DNA from: Diadophis punctatus similis
Lineage: Eukaryota > Chordata > Lepidosauria > Squamata > Dipsadidae
Length of the DNA: 64,000 nucleotides
Direction of reading: 5' to 3'
Assembly: GCA_023053685.1 (NCBI GenBank)
Contig: JALIGW010000002.1
Span: forward strand, 165,361,034-165,425,033
The notes under the pieces were generated by a model, which searched no databases, had not been told where the DNA came from, and saw nothing but the letters and a program-made list of their open reading frames with translations. Positions 1 through 10,295 of the stretch are shown here, in pieces (positions within the stretch are counted from its first letter, which is position 1; every line of letters begins with the position of its first letter). The translations under genes were made by a program, and so were the position numbers.

Positions 1-1788
1 ACCAAAAAATTAGTGAAATAGATAATAAAATGCAGGCTGCTTTAAAGAATATTGACCAACAAATTAGAAATGATGTGTTGGAGGTATGTAAAGGTCTAGC
101 AACAAATATTGAAGTTTTGGCAAACCGCATTGAAGAAAACAAACAAGTTTTGACAACTTCAGTAGAATACATAGATAAAATACAAAATGACATTGCAAAT
201 TTTGAAACAGAGGTGTTAATGACGCAATTCAGATCCATGGAATTTGCCATAAGGGTCAGGGGGTTGAAAGAAGGATTATATGAAGATTTGAAAGGAAGGA
301 TGGTGGAAGCTTTGGAGCAGGTGTCTGGACTGTCTAAAGAAGAACTAGCCAGGCAAATTGATAAAATATATAGAATCAACTCCTGGTATGCAAAACAAAA
401 ACACCTACCAAGGGATATTGTAATATACTTTACTACAAGAGCCTTACGGAATAGGATTATACAGGCGACGTTTAAGAATAACCTGCAGGTGAATGGCCAG
501 GAACTGATGATATGGAAAGAAATTCCCTCTAAAATGCTCAAAGCCAGAAAAGATTATACCTTTCTGATTGATGAATTTAAAAGGTTAAATTTACATTACA
601 AATGGGAAGCACCAACAGGAGTTGCAGTGAAATTTCTGGGAAAAAGATATCGGCTTAATACAACAAAGAAAGCTACTGAATTTTATGTCAACGTCTTAAA
701 GGCTGATATATCCAAGATTCCAGAGGAAAGATGTATGAAAACAAAAGAGGAGGAGGAGGGAAAGCCATCCCTTCCTCTTCAAATCGAAACAGATTTACAA
801 AATTTAAATGATTGGCAGAGCCAGACAGATGTCTACAGTGTGGAAAAGGAGATGGAAGATCGGGGTCAGATGGGAGGCGAGCTGACAACTACAAAATTAT
901 CAAGTTACAAAAAGATGCAACCATCATCAAGATACAACAAGATGCAGTGTTGAAGTTTATTGGACAGATGGTTGCCATTATGACTGTACTTTTCTTTTTC
1001 CCTTCTTTCCTTAATTTTTTTCTCTTTTCTTTACTTCTTGCATTCTTTTTTTTTCTTTTGTTTTTTTTGGGGGGCTTATTCAAAGTATTATTAATTCTTT
1101 TTAAAGATTTAGAACTTTTTTGAACCTAATAATTTAATACATAGTAACATTATGTTACTAATAGAGTGGTAGAATTTATGATGAAGTTTAAGGTTTTTGT
1201 ATTATTATTTAGCTATTTTTTGTGTAATATCAATTTAAGTTTTATTTAATTGTGAGAAAGATTTGGAATTGTTATCTATCCAGTTATAAAATATTACAAT
1301 TAGATTTAACATTTTTTTTTTGGGAGGAAGGTTATTTAAAGTTTGTAATTAGTGTTTATAATCTGATATATAGTAATAGTATGTTATTTATATACTGATT
1401 GATTTTATGATGAAGTTTAAGGTTTTTGTATTTAATACTTAGTCATCATTTATGTAATAATCATTTAATTCTTAGTTAACAGTGAAGAAATGTTGTGAAG
1501 GGTAGATGATTGAAAGGAGGAGGAAGGAATTTTTATTAGTGTACAATTTGGAGTTGAAGTTTTAAAAAAATAAGGTGGAAGTCAAAATTTTTTAATTTAA
1601 TTTAAATTTATTTTATTGATATTATGCCCTGTACTCTCTCTGGGAAGTCCGGGGGGGAGGGGGGGAGGGAAAGGGGTGGGTTAGGGGGGAGAAAAATTAA
1701 AAAAAATGTTTGTACTTTCTATTTAATGTTTAGCTATTATCTATGTAATTTTGTACTAATAAAACTTTTTGGAAATAAAAAAAAAAAG
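1..1788 (+). mobile_element. L1-like LINE lacking ORF2 (HAL1-like), 5' end outside window
   Basis: ORF1 (to 953) is followed by T-rich 3' UTR and a poly(A) run at about 1777-1787; no endonuclease or reverse transcriptase reading frame lies between. The UTR holds two tandem copies of a roughly 230-base AT-rich unit (from about 1141 and 1371; shared core ATGATGAAGTTTAAGG). Next come a G-rich tract (1650-1690) and a terminal block containing TACTAATAAAACTTTTT, which includes a polyadenylation signal. The same terminal block ends the L1 insertion at 27,346-27,767, which supports this as a genuine element terminus. It could instead be a full L1 with ORF2 deleted inside this one copy. The 5' end and left target duplication are outside the window. 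Confidence 0.7.
3..953 (+). CDS. L1-type LINE ORF1 protein, 5'-partial (RNA-binding chaperone)
   Basis: The frame is open from the window edge and ends with a stop after base 953, so the start codon may lie outside; the first ATG inside is at base 30. The first third is a charged helical stretch with regular hydrophobic spacing (coiled-coil-like, rich in N, E, I and V), as in the trimerisation region of L1 ORF1p. From about residue 70 it resembles the L1 ORF1 RRM and C-terminal domain (Pfam Transposase_22): a 'IRVRGLKEG' strand, 'KIYRINSW', 'PRDIVIYFTTRALRNRII', and a C-terminal 'LNLHYKWEAPTGVAVKFLGKRY' type block. These domains bind LINE RNA in the ribonucleoprotein particle. No stop or frameshift interrupts 317 codons, so this copy is young or was selected until recently. 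It is not a host gene. Confidence 0.8.
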   Translation, partial: QKISEIDNKMQAALKNIDQQIRNDVLEVCKGLATNIEVLANRIEENKQVLTTSVEYIDKIQNDIANFETEVLMTQFRSMEFAIRVRGLKEGLYEDLKGRMVEALEQVSGLSKEELARQIDKIYRINSWYAKQKHLPRDIVIYFTTRALRNRIIQATFKNNLQVNGQELMIWKEIPSKMLKARKDYTFLIDEFKRLNLHYKWEAPTGVAVKFLGKRYRLNTTKKATEFYVNVLKADISKIPEERCMKTKEEEEGKPSLPLQIETDLQNLNDWQSQTDVYSVEKEMEDRGQMGGELTTTKLSSYKKMQPSSRYNKMQC

Positions 1789-3165
1789 TATGCTATGCTT
1801 AGCGCAGTTCAGCAAGCCTTCTTTCAGACTACTCAGCCCACACAGCTTGCTTTATACTGTATTTATTAGGGTACCGAATGTAAATATTTCAAATGCAGAG
1901 ATCAGCAAACGATCCTTACCGAGGGATGACTCAGAAGCCGATGAAGACCGGTTCACGCTGAACGCCATATCCGAATCGCTGTCATATTGTGAGCCTCCAG
2001 GGGATCCTGAGGGGGAGATGGTCACGGGGCTGGATTGTACTGTGCCTGAAAAGAAAAAGTTCAGTCAGATGCACAAGTTGTGTAGGAATCTCTCAGGAAC
2101 AAGTGCTCAATTTGAGTTCAATCCGGGAACAGGAGAACAACTTCTATTTCTGCTTCACAACAGTCTTACACAAATAACTACAGTCTAAGTACATTGTATT
2201 ACTTTTCAGCAGGTTTTTTCGTTTAAGGTGATGAGCATCCTCTACTCTAAAACAAGATTCATTTGCATGAAGGAAGGTGAATATACGTGTCTCAGGATAA
2301 TGTTGCAGGATCCAATCTGAGTCGGTCACCGGGACTAGAGGTTTGTCTTCTGAACTTCTCATTAGAGAGAAGTCCCCTGAAGATGGGCTCCAGCATGAGT
2401 CCGAAAGCTCAGAAGACAAAATCTCTGGTCCTGGTGACTGATCCAGATTGGATCCTGCAAGATTCACTTTCCTCCTAGCCTTTTTTTCCCCCAGGCTCTG
2501 GATTATATTCAAATAGCAATATTGAACCAGGAGAGGTCCACATTTTCTTTGTAAAATGAAATAGATATTTAATCTAACACACTCTGATGCAAGGGAAATA
2601 TTTCCCTATTCTTCCGAAATGGCATTCTGTTGTGTCCTGGTAAACAGACGCATTAATAAAATGTAGCTGCCTCTCCTCACTAATAAGGGTACATCCAAAG
2701 AAGAAGCATACTGGCCATTAGAGCTAAACGGACCCCCCTGTTTCAATACCTGATATTAGAGACAATAAAGAACAGGGCAGACCTCATGTTCCTAATTCTC
2801 CTTTTTCGCGAAGAGGCAATTAGGTAATCCCGAGGTTGATTACACATGGCAGTTCTTTCTACACTAGTAAAATCCTACTCCAGAACCTGATATTTCCCAG
2901 CTGTTAAACAATCCCTTCAGTTGCACTAAATGACTTGTAAAGTCCTAGCAGTGGAGCTAGAGAGCAACGCTAGGACTATCACAGATGCTTTCTACTGTAG
3001 CTTCTTCAGTTCTTGTACTCTGATCAGATTGTGGATACAAATTCCTTCCTTTCTGCCTGAACCTAGTTCGGTGAACTCAAAAGAAATGGCAACTAGTGCA
3101 GGCTATTTAGCTTCAGTTTATATAAAGGAGTTAAAAATACATGCTTGACAAACAAAAAGATAGAT
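1789..3165. other. Intron 3 of NEURL1B: mostly unassigned, with one imperfect inverted repeat
   Basis: The stretch between the L1-like tail and a CR1 fragment. About 1,880-2,190 reads open on the plus strand (acidic, no recognised domain), but I cannot tie it to a family and do not call it a gene. An imperfect inverted repeat lies at 2303-2353 / 2410-2460 (separate entry). Nothing else recognisable. Confidence 0.4.
2303..2460. repeat. Imperfect inverted repeat, about 51-base arms
   Basis: Left arm 2303-2353 and right arm 2410-2460 are imperfect reverse complements, beginning TTGCAGGATCCAATCTG and ending CAGATTGGATCCTGCAA, with a 56-base centre. It resembles a small foldback element or the remains of two inverted copies. 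No clear target duplication was seen. Family unknown. Confidence 0.6.
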
Positions 3166-3177
3166 ATACCTGTCTTT

Positions 3178-3320
3178 TTAGTCAGGTATAACAGAATAAC
3201 AGAGTTGGAAGGGATCTCTTCTAATGCAGTCCCCTGCTCAAGCAGGAAATCCTATACCATTTCAGACAAGTGGCTGTCCAGTCTCTTCTTAAAAACCTCT
3301 AGTATTGGAGCACCCAAAAG
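3178..3320 (-). mobile_element. CR1 LINE 3' fragment, antisense
   Basis: The reverse complement carries the conserved end of squamate and bird CR1: CCTGCTTGAGCAGG, and 'aacagagttggaagggatc' on the plus strand, which is the antisense of the usual 'ccttccaactct' tail. Sense translation gives the end of the ORF2 domain ('ILEVFKKRLDSHL'-like). Truncated, no tail repeat. Confidence 0.7.
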
Positions 3321-3521
3321 ATATACATTCATATTTTAATCATCCTCATACTTGTGCTCATGAAACTTTAGTTGGCCATCAAATAAAAGTACAAAGCGTT
3401 TAGCCAATTGGCTGTTGCAAGCTAAAAAGAAAAGAGGATCTCTCCAAATGGCTGTAAATTGTTTCACTAGCACTTCCTTTATATTATTCTGGTCATTGAC
3501 TCTGAGGCTGTACTTACTTAC

Positions 3522-4229
3522 CTAATATTTTTAGCTGATTGATTACACCATGGATTGAGAAGAAAACCCACAGCGATTGTGAGGTATCAACACACATCAG
3601 CATCCCACGGCTCATCCCATTGATTCCATGATGCACTTCTCCATTTGGCAAAAGCACAAAGTTGAGGATGTCACCATTGTTGAGGACGGGGAAACCTCGG
3701 CAAACCACCCAGTACTCCTTGCGATCAAGAAGAAAATCTGGGTCTGCTGGGAGCTCATTTGTCCGTAAAGTACCAGGATCACAGGAAGTGATACCAAACG
3801 TGAGGGCCCCATAATATGGCAAACCTAAGTGTCCCACTTCCACAAACAAGCTTTCACCGATGTGCAAAGGTCGGTCAGAAAATACCAAGGTCCTGTTGCT
3901 TTCCTGCCAGTTGGTGCAGGCAGACATACGATCCTGAGAAAAGTTAATATCTGGCCCATGAGTAGGGTGGAAATGAAGATCTGTGTCTAGAAAGGCAGGC
4001 ACAATTTGCCCAAGCTGCCTCCTGCTTGGGCAGCAGGGGATTGTATGGTTATCTGTGGGCAGCCCAGGCATACGGCTCAAATTCAGATTTGCAATTTTGG
4101 CAACCACTTGATTGTTCTCCAGCTCATTGTTGTTAAAATTGGCCGAATCGTGGTTGCTCTGTGGAAGGCAAGTGCTGAGTCGTGCGTTGCTCAGACGGGT
4201 GGAGGTCATGGTCTCAGCAAACTTGCTAT
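3522..4229 (-). CDS. NEURL1B: NEURL1B exon 3 (second neuralized repeat, NHR2)
   Basis: Encodes residues 198 to 433 plus one base of an E3 ubiquitin ligase acting on Notch ligands. On the minus strand the acceptor reads CACTTTACAG before 4229 and the donor is GTAAGT after 3522. Both ends are phase 1 and the frame joins exon 2 without a stop. The first 80 residues are a linker with 'FNNNELENNQVVAKI'-type sequence matching NEURL1B rather than NEURL1. From about residue 279 ('LDTDLHFHPTHGPDI') to the exon end is the NHR2 beta-sandwich, including 'LVFSDRPLHIGESLFVEV', 'GALTFGITSCDPG', 'LPADPDFLLDRKEYWVV' and 'SLWVFFSIHGVI'. NHR domains bind Delta/Jagged ligands. The RING exon that supplies ligase activity should follow left of base 1. 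Paralogue choice rests on remembered family sequence. Confidence 0.93.
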
Positions 4230-4447
4230 CTGTAAAGTGAAGCCAAGATTACAGAGAAGTTACAAGTGGCGTCCCATTCAGACTATTGTTTTGAGCTCCG
4301 TTATGATTAAATCTTTTTACTTTAGCCCATTTTTGAGGAAGTTATTAATAGTTTCAGCTCTATTTTTGTCGTATACAAATGTCAGCAGTATTTTATACCA
4401 GTCTTTCTTGAGTTTTCATAGTTTAAGTGTAAACCAGTTTGTTCTAG

Positions 4448-4678
4448 TGATTTAAGTTCCAGGTTCTAGAACCTGGAAGCCCCTGAATTCTAATCTGATC
4501 TTAGCCATGAAAGCCAGCTGGGTGACTTTGGGCCAGTCACTCTCTCTGAGCCCATCTCATCTCACACGGTTGTTGTTATGGGAAAAACAGGAGGAGGAAG
4601 GGTGGAGGAACTCCTGCTTGAGCAGAAGGTTGGACTAGATGACCTACAAGGTCCTTTCCAACTCTAATAATAAATCTA
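4448..4678 (+). mobile_element. tRNA-derived SINE with CR1-like 3' tail
   Basis: The body contains the conserved squamate SINE core 'gccagctgggtgactttggg' followed by 'ccagtcactctctctgagcc' and a 'gttgttgt' block. It runs directly into 'ctgcttgagcagaaggttgg' and 'actagatgacctacaaggtc', the CR1 LINE 3' end, then a short AATAATAAATCTAA tail. A CR1 tail would let CR1 reverse transcriptase mobilise the SINE, as is known for CR1-tailed tRNA SINEs of turtles. A SINE sitting next to a separate CR1 fragment is the alternative. Confidence 0.6.
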
Positions 4679-4829
4679 AATTAGCTATATTCACCACCTT
4701 GAGTTGTTTATTAAAAATAATAAGGGCAGAATGTAAATTAAAAGGAAAAGCAAAGTGGAATTGAAGATGGAAGCATATAATTTAAAAACCAGTAGGCTTG
4801 GGGTCCGATCTTTTTTGAATTCCAGTTCC

Positions 4830-5010
4830 CATCCATCCTAGTTCCCATCAGCGTGGCCTGGATACCTACCGATAGATGTTTTTAAGAAATTATTTTTTAA
4901 ATTGGCATTTGTTATTTTTATATTTTCTATTTTATCTATTATCGTCCACTGCCTTTGGTGAGATGGGCAGCTATATAAATTTGATAAACAAAGAAAAAAA
5001 AACAAAGAAG
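4830..5010 (+). mobile_element. LINE 3' UTR and tail (L2-type)
   Basis: Ends with 'gagatgggcagctatataaa' then 'tttgataaacaaag', a degraded form of the 'gtgggcggcatataaat' terminus that recurs at 53,674-53,748. AT-rich upstream. Probably the 3' end of an old L2-type LINE. Low detail. Confidence 0.45.
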
Positions 5011-5964
5011 AAGAAGTTGTAGTTCAAACATACTGGGGGGCTGAGGGTTATATGTTAGCTACCCTTGCATGAAATTAAACCCCAGTAAGTCAATTTAGTA
5101 ACAATTTCCCAATTTATTCAAGTAGTTCAGTATATTCTTAGCGTTCTCTTCAGGGGTCCTTGCACCTTGCAGCTCCTTCTTTTTCAGCCATAAAAAAGGA
5201 GTGTATCAGGAGAGAAGTCCATTCCTGCTTACTGATCTCCCTTCCTGAAATTGCAGTTGTTTTTTTTTTTAAAAAAAACCTTCCCTATCTTCCTCTGCCT
5301 TTGTCGCTGCCCCTCTAATTCATCAAAGAGGAAAAAAAACATTTAATCACCTTACAGATCATTAATAATATATTGGGTAATACGTTGCACATTAAAGCAA
5401 CAGTTGTGACCTTCAAGCACACTAGATTCTTTGTTATTGACATGTCATATGAGCAAGCAAGAGACTCTCCCAGAGCTACTCCCATCTGATAACTTCAGAT
5501 GTCAAGAAAAAAGATGCTTCTCATCCAAAAGCAATAAAACTGGAAGCAGACTGTCCCACAGTAAGCCATTCTTCTCACTCTAAGTGTCACAGCTGTGAAA
5601 GAGGGAGGAGGCACATTGAAATTGTGTAATAATTTGGGGAAAAAAAGGCTTAGGGTGCTTCTAGAATAGAACTACAAAGCAGAAGACATAGTGCAGTATT
5701 TTAGCTTTCCTTCCTCTTTCGACTTTTTCCTTCTTCTTTCATTAGTGGTCAGAAAAATGTTGCAAGACACTATGGAAAAACAGGGCAGCTACAAAATGCA
5801 AGACTACAACTTCTGGCTCTCTTGTCCAATTCCATTTTTTTCTTTTAGACGAGGCACAATGAAAGCCTTGTCTGGAAGCATACTTGGCTCTGTAGTTTTA
5901 GGCCACTCTGTGCATAGTATTCCACTGAAATCATAGCACAATTTGTGGAAATAATATGGAGAAC

Positions 5965-6477
5965 GCATGAGTCTTACTTGTGGATGACCTAAACCTAGAG
6001 ATAGAAGAGGGTGGTCTGAGTCTTGATTTTTCGGCGGCGTTTGATATAATCAACCATGGTATCCTCCTGAACTTGCTAAAGGGAAAGTGGGACACTGAGT
6101 TACTGTGGTTTTCTTCCTTTCTCTGCATCTGGTTCAAATTAGTATTAGTTGGAGGGAAGAAGTTGAGCCTAAAACCTTTGATTTGTCAGGTGCCTCAAGG
6201 CTCAGTGGTTTAGTTCCTCCTGGTCCAGAATACAGTAGCATTCTGCACAAGCAGTGATGGGAAAGTCTTGCTGTGGCAGTACAACAACCCTGGTATGTGA
6301 GCTATACTGGTTACCAATTGGCTTCTAGGGCAATTCAAGATACTGGATATCACTTACAAAGCCCTATATTTCATTGGATCTAGCTGTTGAGAACCACCTG
6401 GCTCCTATAATATCTACCTGTTCTGTGTTGTGGCAGACTTGGCTTGCCTCAAATCTTTTTGATTAAACAGTGATCTA
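5965..6477 (+). mobile_element. L2-type LINE remnant (reverse transcriptase region)
   Basis: Translation gives 'SLDFSAAFDIINHGILLNLL', 'LWFSSFL' and 'CQVPQGSV', the conserved RT palm segments of L2/CR1-group LINEs (usually 'LDLSAAFDTVNHGILL' and 'GVPQGSVLSP'). About 6220-6440 then matches the C-terminal part ('ELYWLPI' from the usual 'LHWLPV') after an internal deletion. Stops and frameshifts make it dead. Confidence 0.7.
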
Positions 6478-6721
6478 AGAGCCGTGATGGCGCAGTGGTT
6501 AGAATGCAGTACTGCAGGCTACTTCTGCTGATCACCGGATGCCAGCAGTTTGGCAGATCGTATCTCACCAGGCTCAAGGTTGACTCAGCCTTCCATCCTT
6601 CCGAGGTGGGTAAAATGAGGACCCAGATTGTTGGGGGCAATATGCTGAACTCTGTAAACCGCTTAGAGAGGGCTGTAAAGCACTGTGAAGCGGTATATAA
6701 GTCTAAGTGCTATTGCTATTG
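6478..6721 (+). mobile_element. Sauria-type SINE (tRNA head, BovB-like tail)
   Basis: Near full length. Begins 'gagccgtgatggcgcagtgg' (tRNA-like A box region), then the 'ggttgactcagccttccatc' body and the diagnostic 'gttgggggcaatatgctgaa' tail shared with BovB LINE 3' ends. It finishes 'ctaagtgctattgctattg', a CTATTG short repeat. The element is abutted at 6722 by a hAT MITE. Confidence 0.85.
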
Positions 6722-6854
6722 CAGGCATGTCAAACTGGTGGTCCGCAGGCCGGATTCGTCATCCGCTGGCCACACCCACCCCGGCTCTGCAAAGGCAAAA
6801 ATGTCACGATATGTCACAATACGTCACGTGACATGATCGAGTTTGACACCCGTG
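6722..6854. mobile_element. hAT MITE, GTGTCAAACT family
   Basis: Starts CAGGCATGTCAAACTGG and ends GAGTTTGACACCCGTG, imperfect inverted termini. The right flank is ATCTAGTG (6855-6862). The left octamer TGCTATTG matches only in part, so the duplication has decayed or the left insertion was into the SINE tail. Related copies: 17,537, 24,253 and 63,852. Confidence 0.65.
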
Positions 6855-7619
6855 ATCTAGTGAGACCCATAAAGTGAACCTTCTCTACTGCACCTGCCCT
6901 TTGGAATCGCATGTATGTAGCTGGTCTCAGCTAGCTGGCTTTCAAGTGTCCTTTATTACATCTTACATAGAATCAGGATCAAGTACATTATCATCATTTT
7001 ACGCCAATATTTATTCTTTCTTTTTAATACAACTCCACAAAGAGTGGAGAAAGAATGAAAATGATGCTTTTTTCAATTTCCTTTTACAAAAAGCATTGAA
7101 ATGTAAGATGAAGTCTGGAGAATAAAGTCACTCGGATCTACTCTTTTGAATTGCCCAAGGCCATACATTGGAAAATGTATGGCTCTTGATGAAATGGACA
7201 GGACCTTGTGATTGTTACTTCAGTGATCTGTTTATAGGGTCCATGTGTCTGTTGATTGGTAAAAGCTTCCTGAGACATGATATAGTTGGATCCATGTAGT
7301 GGTAAATTCATCTTTAAGAAAGGGAGTAAGGATCCTTACCTTTTAGGTAAAGTTGTTGAGGTCATCAGACTGCAAGTAGTTCTTAATTTATTGCTGGTCA
7401 CTTAACCACCATTCAAAGTTAGGATAGATCTCCATAGAACTACTTACAGGCCTGATTCAAAGTTATGATAGTTGTTTGTAGTGGTCCATATTTATGGCCA
7501 TTTGCAAAGTCTCATGGTCACATGATCACAATTTATGGTTTTGGGTGGGGTTTTTTTTGTTTTTTGCCAAAAACTGGAATTTACTTCTGGTTTCCAGAAA
7601 AAAAAAGTTCATTCTAGAC

Positions 7620-7754
7620 CAGGGGTAGGCAAAGTTGGCTCTTCTATGACTCATGGACTTCAACTCCCAGAATTCCTAAGCTAGCATGATTGGCTCAGAA
7701 ATTCTGGGAGTTGAAGTCCACGAGTCATAGAAGAGCCAACTTTGCCTACCCATG
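7620..7754. mobile_element. hAT MITE, nearly complete hairpin
   Basis: The arms are near-perfect reverse complements from CAGGGGTAGGCAAAG to CTTTGCCTACCCATG, with a short centre near 7686. They are flanked by the identical octamer TTCTAGAC at 7612-7619 and 7755-7762. The internal 'aattctgggagttgaagtcc' block is common in squamate repeats. No coding capacity. A decayed half-copy occurs near 8,990-9,020. Confidence 0.85.
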
Positions 7755-8149
7755 TTCTAGACAAAAGGGTTTATTTAACAGCTGCTGCAAGAAATTTGTA
7801 AAATCAGATGCTTTCATATGGTGATCTGCTTAACAACCAGCATGACTTACAGTCGTAATTGAGTACTACCTGTACAGATTCAGAGGACTCTGGAAAGAAT
7901 TTATTATCTGGACTTGTTTCAACGAGAGTCAAACTGAGGCATAATATGGAGGCAGCACTGATCACACTGGTTGACGATTTTTGACAGAACTGGGATGAAG
8001 GAAAAGTGATTATCATGGTTCCTCTTGATCTCTCAGTATCTTTCAGTAGAACTGTTCATGTTAAAATTTTAACATGAACATAAAATTTTAAATTAGATAT
8101 GGGGTTTGGGGTTTCTTTTTTTTACAGCCGATTTTTCTCAACGTTGACA

Positions 8150-9340
8150 GATGGGGAGAGGTTCAGCCCTAAGATCCTGGTTTGCAAGGTGCCTCAGGGT
8201 TTGATGTTCTAGTCCAGTGATGGCGAACCTTTTTTGGTTCGTGTGCCAAAAGGGGGGGGGGGAATGCGGGGGATCACGTGTGTGCGTGCCCACACTCATA
8301 ATTCCATGCACCCCCGCACATGCACGCATGACCCCCCTGCTCCCAGCATGCAATGGCACGCCCATTTTTCGCTCTCCCCAGGCTCCAGAGCCTTTCTAGG
8401 AGCCTGGGGAGGGCGAAAACGGCCTTCCCCACCCCCTCTGGAGGCTGGAAACAGCCTGTTTCCCGACTCCCAGTGGGCCCAGAAGGCCCGAAAATCAGCC
8501 GGCTGGTGCACACATGCACACCGGACCTGAGCTCGCGTGCCCACCGATATGGCTCCGCGTGCCACTTGTGGCACCCGTGCCATAGGTTCGCCATCACGGT
8601 TCTAGTCCATCTGTTTAATATCCACATGAAACTGTGGGTAAGTCATATACTGACCTAGGGTCAGATATTATTTGATACCTATGGCCAGGAAGGCCTTCAC
8701 AGAGATTCATCTGATTGATGAAGCAAATTCATCCTTTCCTGGAACAGATATTCCTTCTCATAGTCACTCATGTCTTGATCATCTTGAATGTGGATTATTG
8801 TAATTAATTCTACCTGGGGCTGCCCTTGAAAACCACTTGGAAGCAGCAAGTGACCCAAAATGAGCAACATGGGCAGGTATGGGATATTCATGGATGTAGA
8901 GAGCCACAGAAATGGCCTTGAGATGAATATTCAATGGCCATTTCAGAAACAAGTGCATAAGTATTCCTTACACTCTGGAAAAGAGATAGTAGGAGTAGGC
9001 TTAGGTTGGCTCTTCAATGACTCAACGGGGTATATCTTATATTAATAAAACACAGCCATTCCTGTGACATTGGTGCTCTATTCTGGTGGACTTCATAGGG
9101 TTGACATGTAAAGCCTCTGCTATGTGAGTAAACAGATTAGGTTTCTGCATTTAATTTAAGATACTGGCCATTACCTATAAAACTCAATGGCATAGGGATT
9201 GTCTTCTCTCCCATTATTCTTGCCTAGCCCCAAATTTCTGACAAACTAGATATACTTATTATATGGTGGGACTTCAGATGTGTGTCTTCTCTGTTGGGCA
9301 CCAGAACTTTAGAACTGTATCGCTGTGATGGTTCAATGCC
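8150..9340 (+). mobile_element. Degraded L2-type LINE interrupted by a hAT MITE
   Basis: Reads 'gcaaggtgcctcagggtttg' before the MITE and 'tttaatatccacatgaaact' after it. Together these are the RT stretch usually 'GVPQGSVLSPLLFNIYMK'. Further right, about 9150-9230 resembles the C-terminal 'KILAITYK' region. Many stops; a fossil. The MITE at 8215-8599 split it. Confidence 0.6.
8215..8599. mobile_element. hAT MITE, GTGATGGCGAACC family
   Basis: Termini CAGTGATGGCGAACC and GGTTCGCCATCACGG, flanked by the 8-base duplication TTCTAGTC (8207-8214 and 8600-8607). The GC-rich interior repeats 'gtgccac' blocks and encodes nothing recognised. Four copies of this family are in the window (also 32,493, 34,437 and 63,944). 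Confidence 0.9.
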
Positions 9341-9389
9341 TCAATCTTGCAAGATTTATAAGAAAAAATTTAATTTTGCTAGATGCTGA

Positions 9390-9450
9390 GATAGGATAGG
9401 ATAGGATAGGATAGGATAGGATAGGATAGGACAGGATAGGATAGGATAGA
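9390..9450. repeat. (GATAG)n microsatellite
   Basis: About eleven near-perfect GATAG pentamers with one G-to-C change. It is the 3' tail of the LINE copy to its right. The copy at 62,260-62,276 has only a short ATTCTA-type tail, so this tail has expanded or mutated after insertion. Confidence 0.95.
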
Positions 9451-9566
9451 ATTCTTTATTGGCCAAGTGTGATTGGACACACAAGGAATTTGTCTTTGGT
9501 GCATATGCTCTCAGTGTACATAAAAGAAAAAAATACATTCATCAAGAATCATAAGATACAGCACTT

Positions 9567-10009
9567 TTTATAAAATTTGGTATTATAAAATTTGGGATAG
9601 ATGGTATGATTGGCTTGAAAAGTAAAGTAAAATTAATGTGTGAATTAAGATAAGAGTGAAATATGATAAGAAATGTGATAAGAATGGGAAAAATGTGATA
9701 GATGTAACCTTAAATCTAAATGGTTGTAAAACAATGTATATAATATATATATAATGTACATAAGAGCATAAAATTATGGGATAATAGGTAATAGTGTACT
9801 TAATGAATAAAGATAAAAAAGGTTTAGGTATAAAACAATAGCCATAACTAGGAAAATATAGAATTGAGAAGAAAAGTCCGATGACTTAAAACTGTATTAG
9901 TGGAATTTTATTTTATGTATAGGTGATGTATATGTTTGTTTTGTATGTTGTTTTGTTGTTTTGTTTTGTTTTTAAATTGGAAAATTGCAATAAACATTAT
10001 TTTTTAAAA
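9567..10009 (+). mobile_element. 5'-truncated L1-like 3' UTR insertion with AATAAA
   Basis: AT-rich insert ending 'gcaataaacattattttt' and a short poly(A). It is flanked by AAGATACAGCACTT (9553-9566) and AAGATACAACACTT (10,010-10,023), a 14-base target duplication with one change. It split the CR1-like LINE, so it is younger than that element. Confidence 0.65.
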
Positions 10010-10255
10010 AAGATACAACACTTAGTGATAGTCATAGGTTACTAATAAGCAATCAAATCGTACTAGGAAACAAATATAACAATATAAATTGTAACGATAC
10101 AAGCAACATGGTTATAGTCATAAGTGGGAAGAAATAGGTACTAGGAAGGATGAGAAGAATAATAGTAATACAGTCAGTAAATAATTTGACAGTGTTGTGG
10201 GAATTAGTTGTTTAGCAGAGTGATGGCATTCGGGAAAAAGCTGTCCTTGTGTCTA

Positions 10256-10295
10256 GTTGTTCTGGTGTGCAGTGCCCACTGCACACCAGAACAAC
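10256..10295. repeat. Perfect 19-base inverted repeat with 2-base spacer
   Basis: Left arm 10,256-10,274 (GTTGTTCTGGTGTGCAGTG) and right arm 10,277-10,295 are exact reverse complements separated by CC. It lies at the 5' terminus of the minus-strand CR1-like LINE, suggesting snap-back synthesis when the LINE integrated. Confidence 0.95.

Noticed and set aside
8234..8658. Overlapping frames of 95-117 codons on both strands
   Set aside because: They lie in the GC-rich hAT MITE at 8215-8599; similar shadows occur in its relatives at 32,493 and 34,437.
9390..9450. Regular repeats as a CRISPR-like array
   Set aside because: Direct pentamer microsatellite without spacers, in vertebrate DNA.
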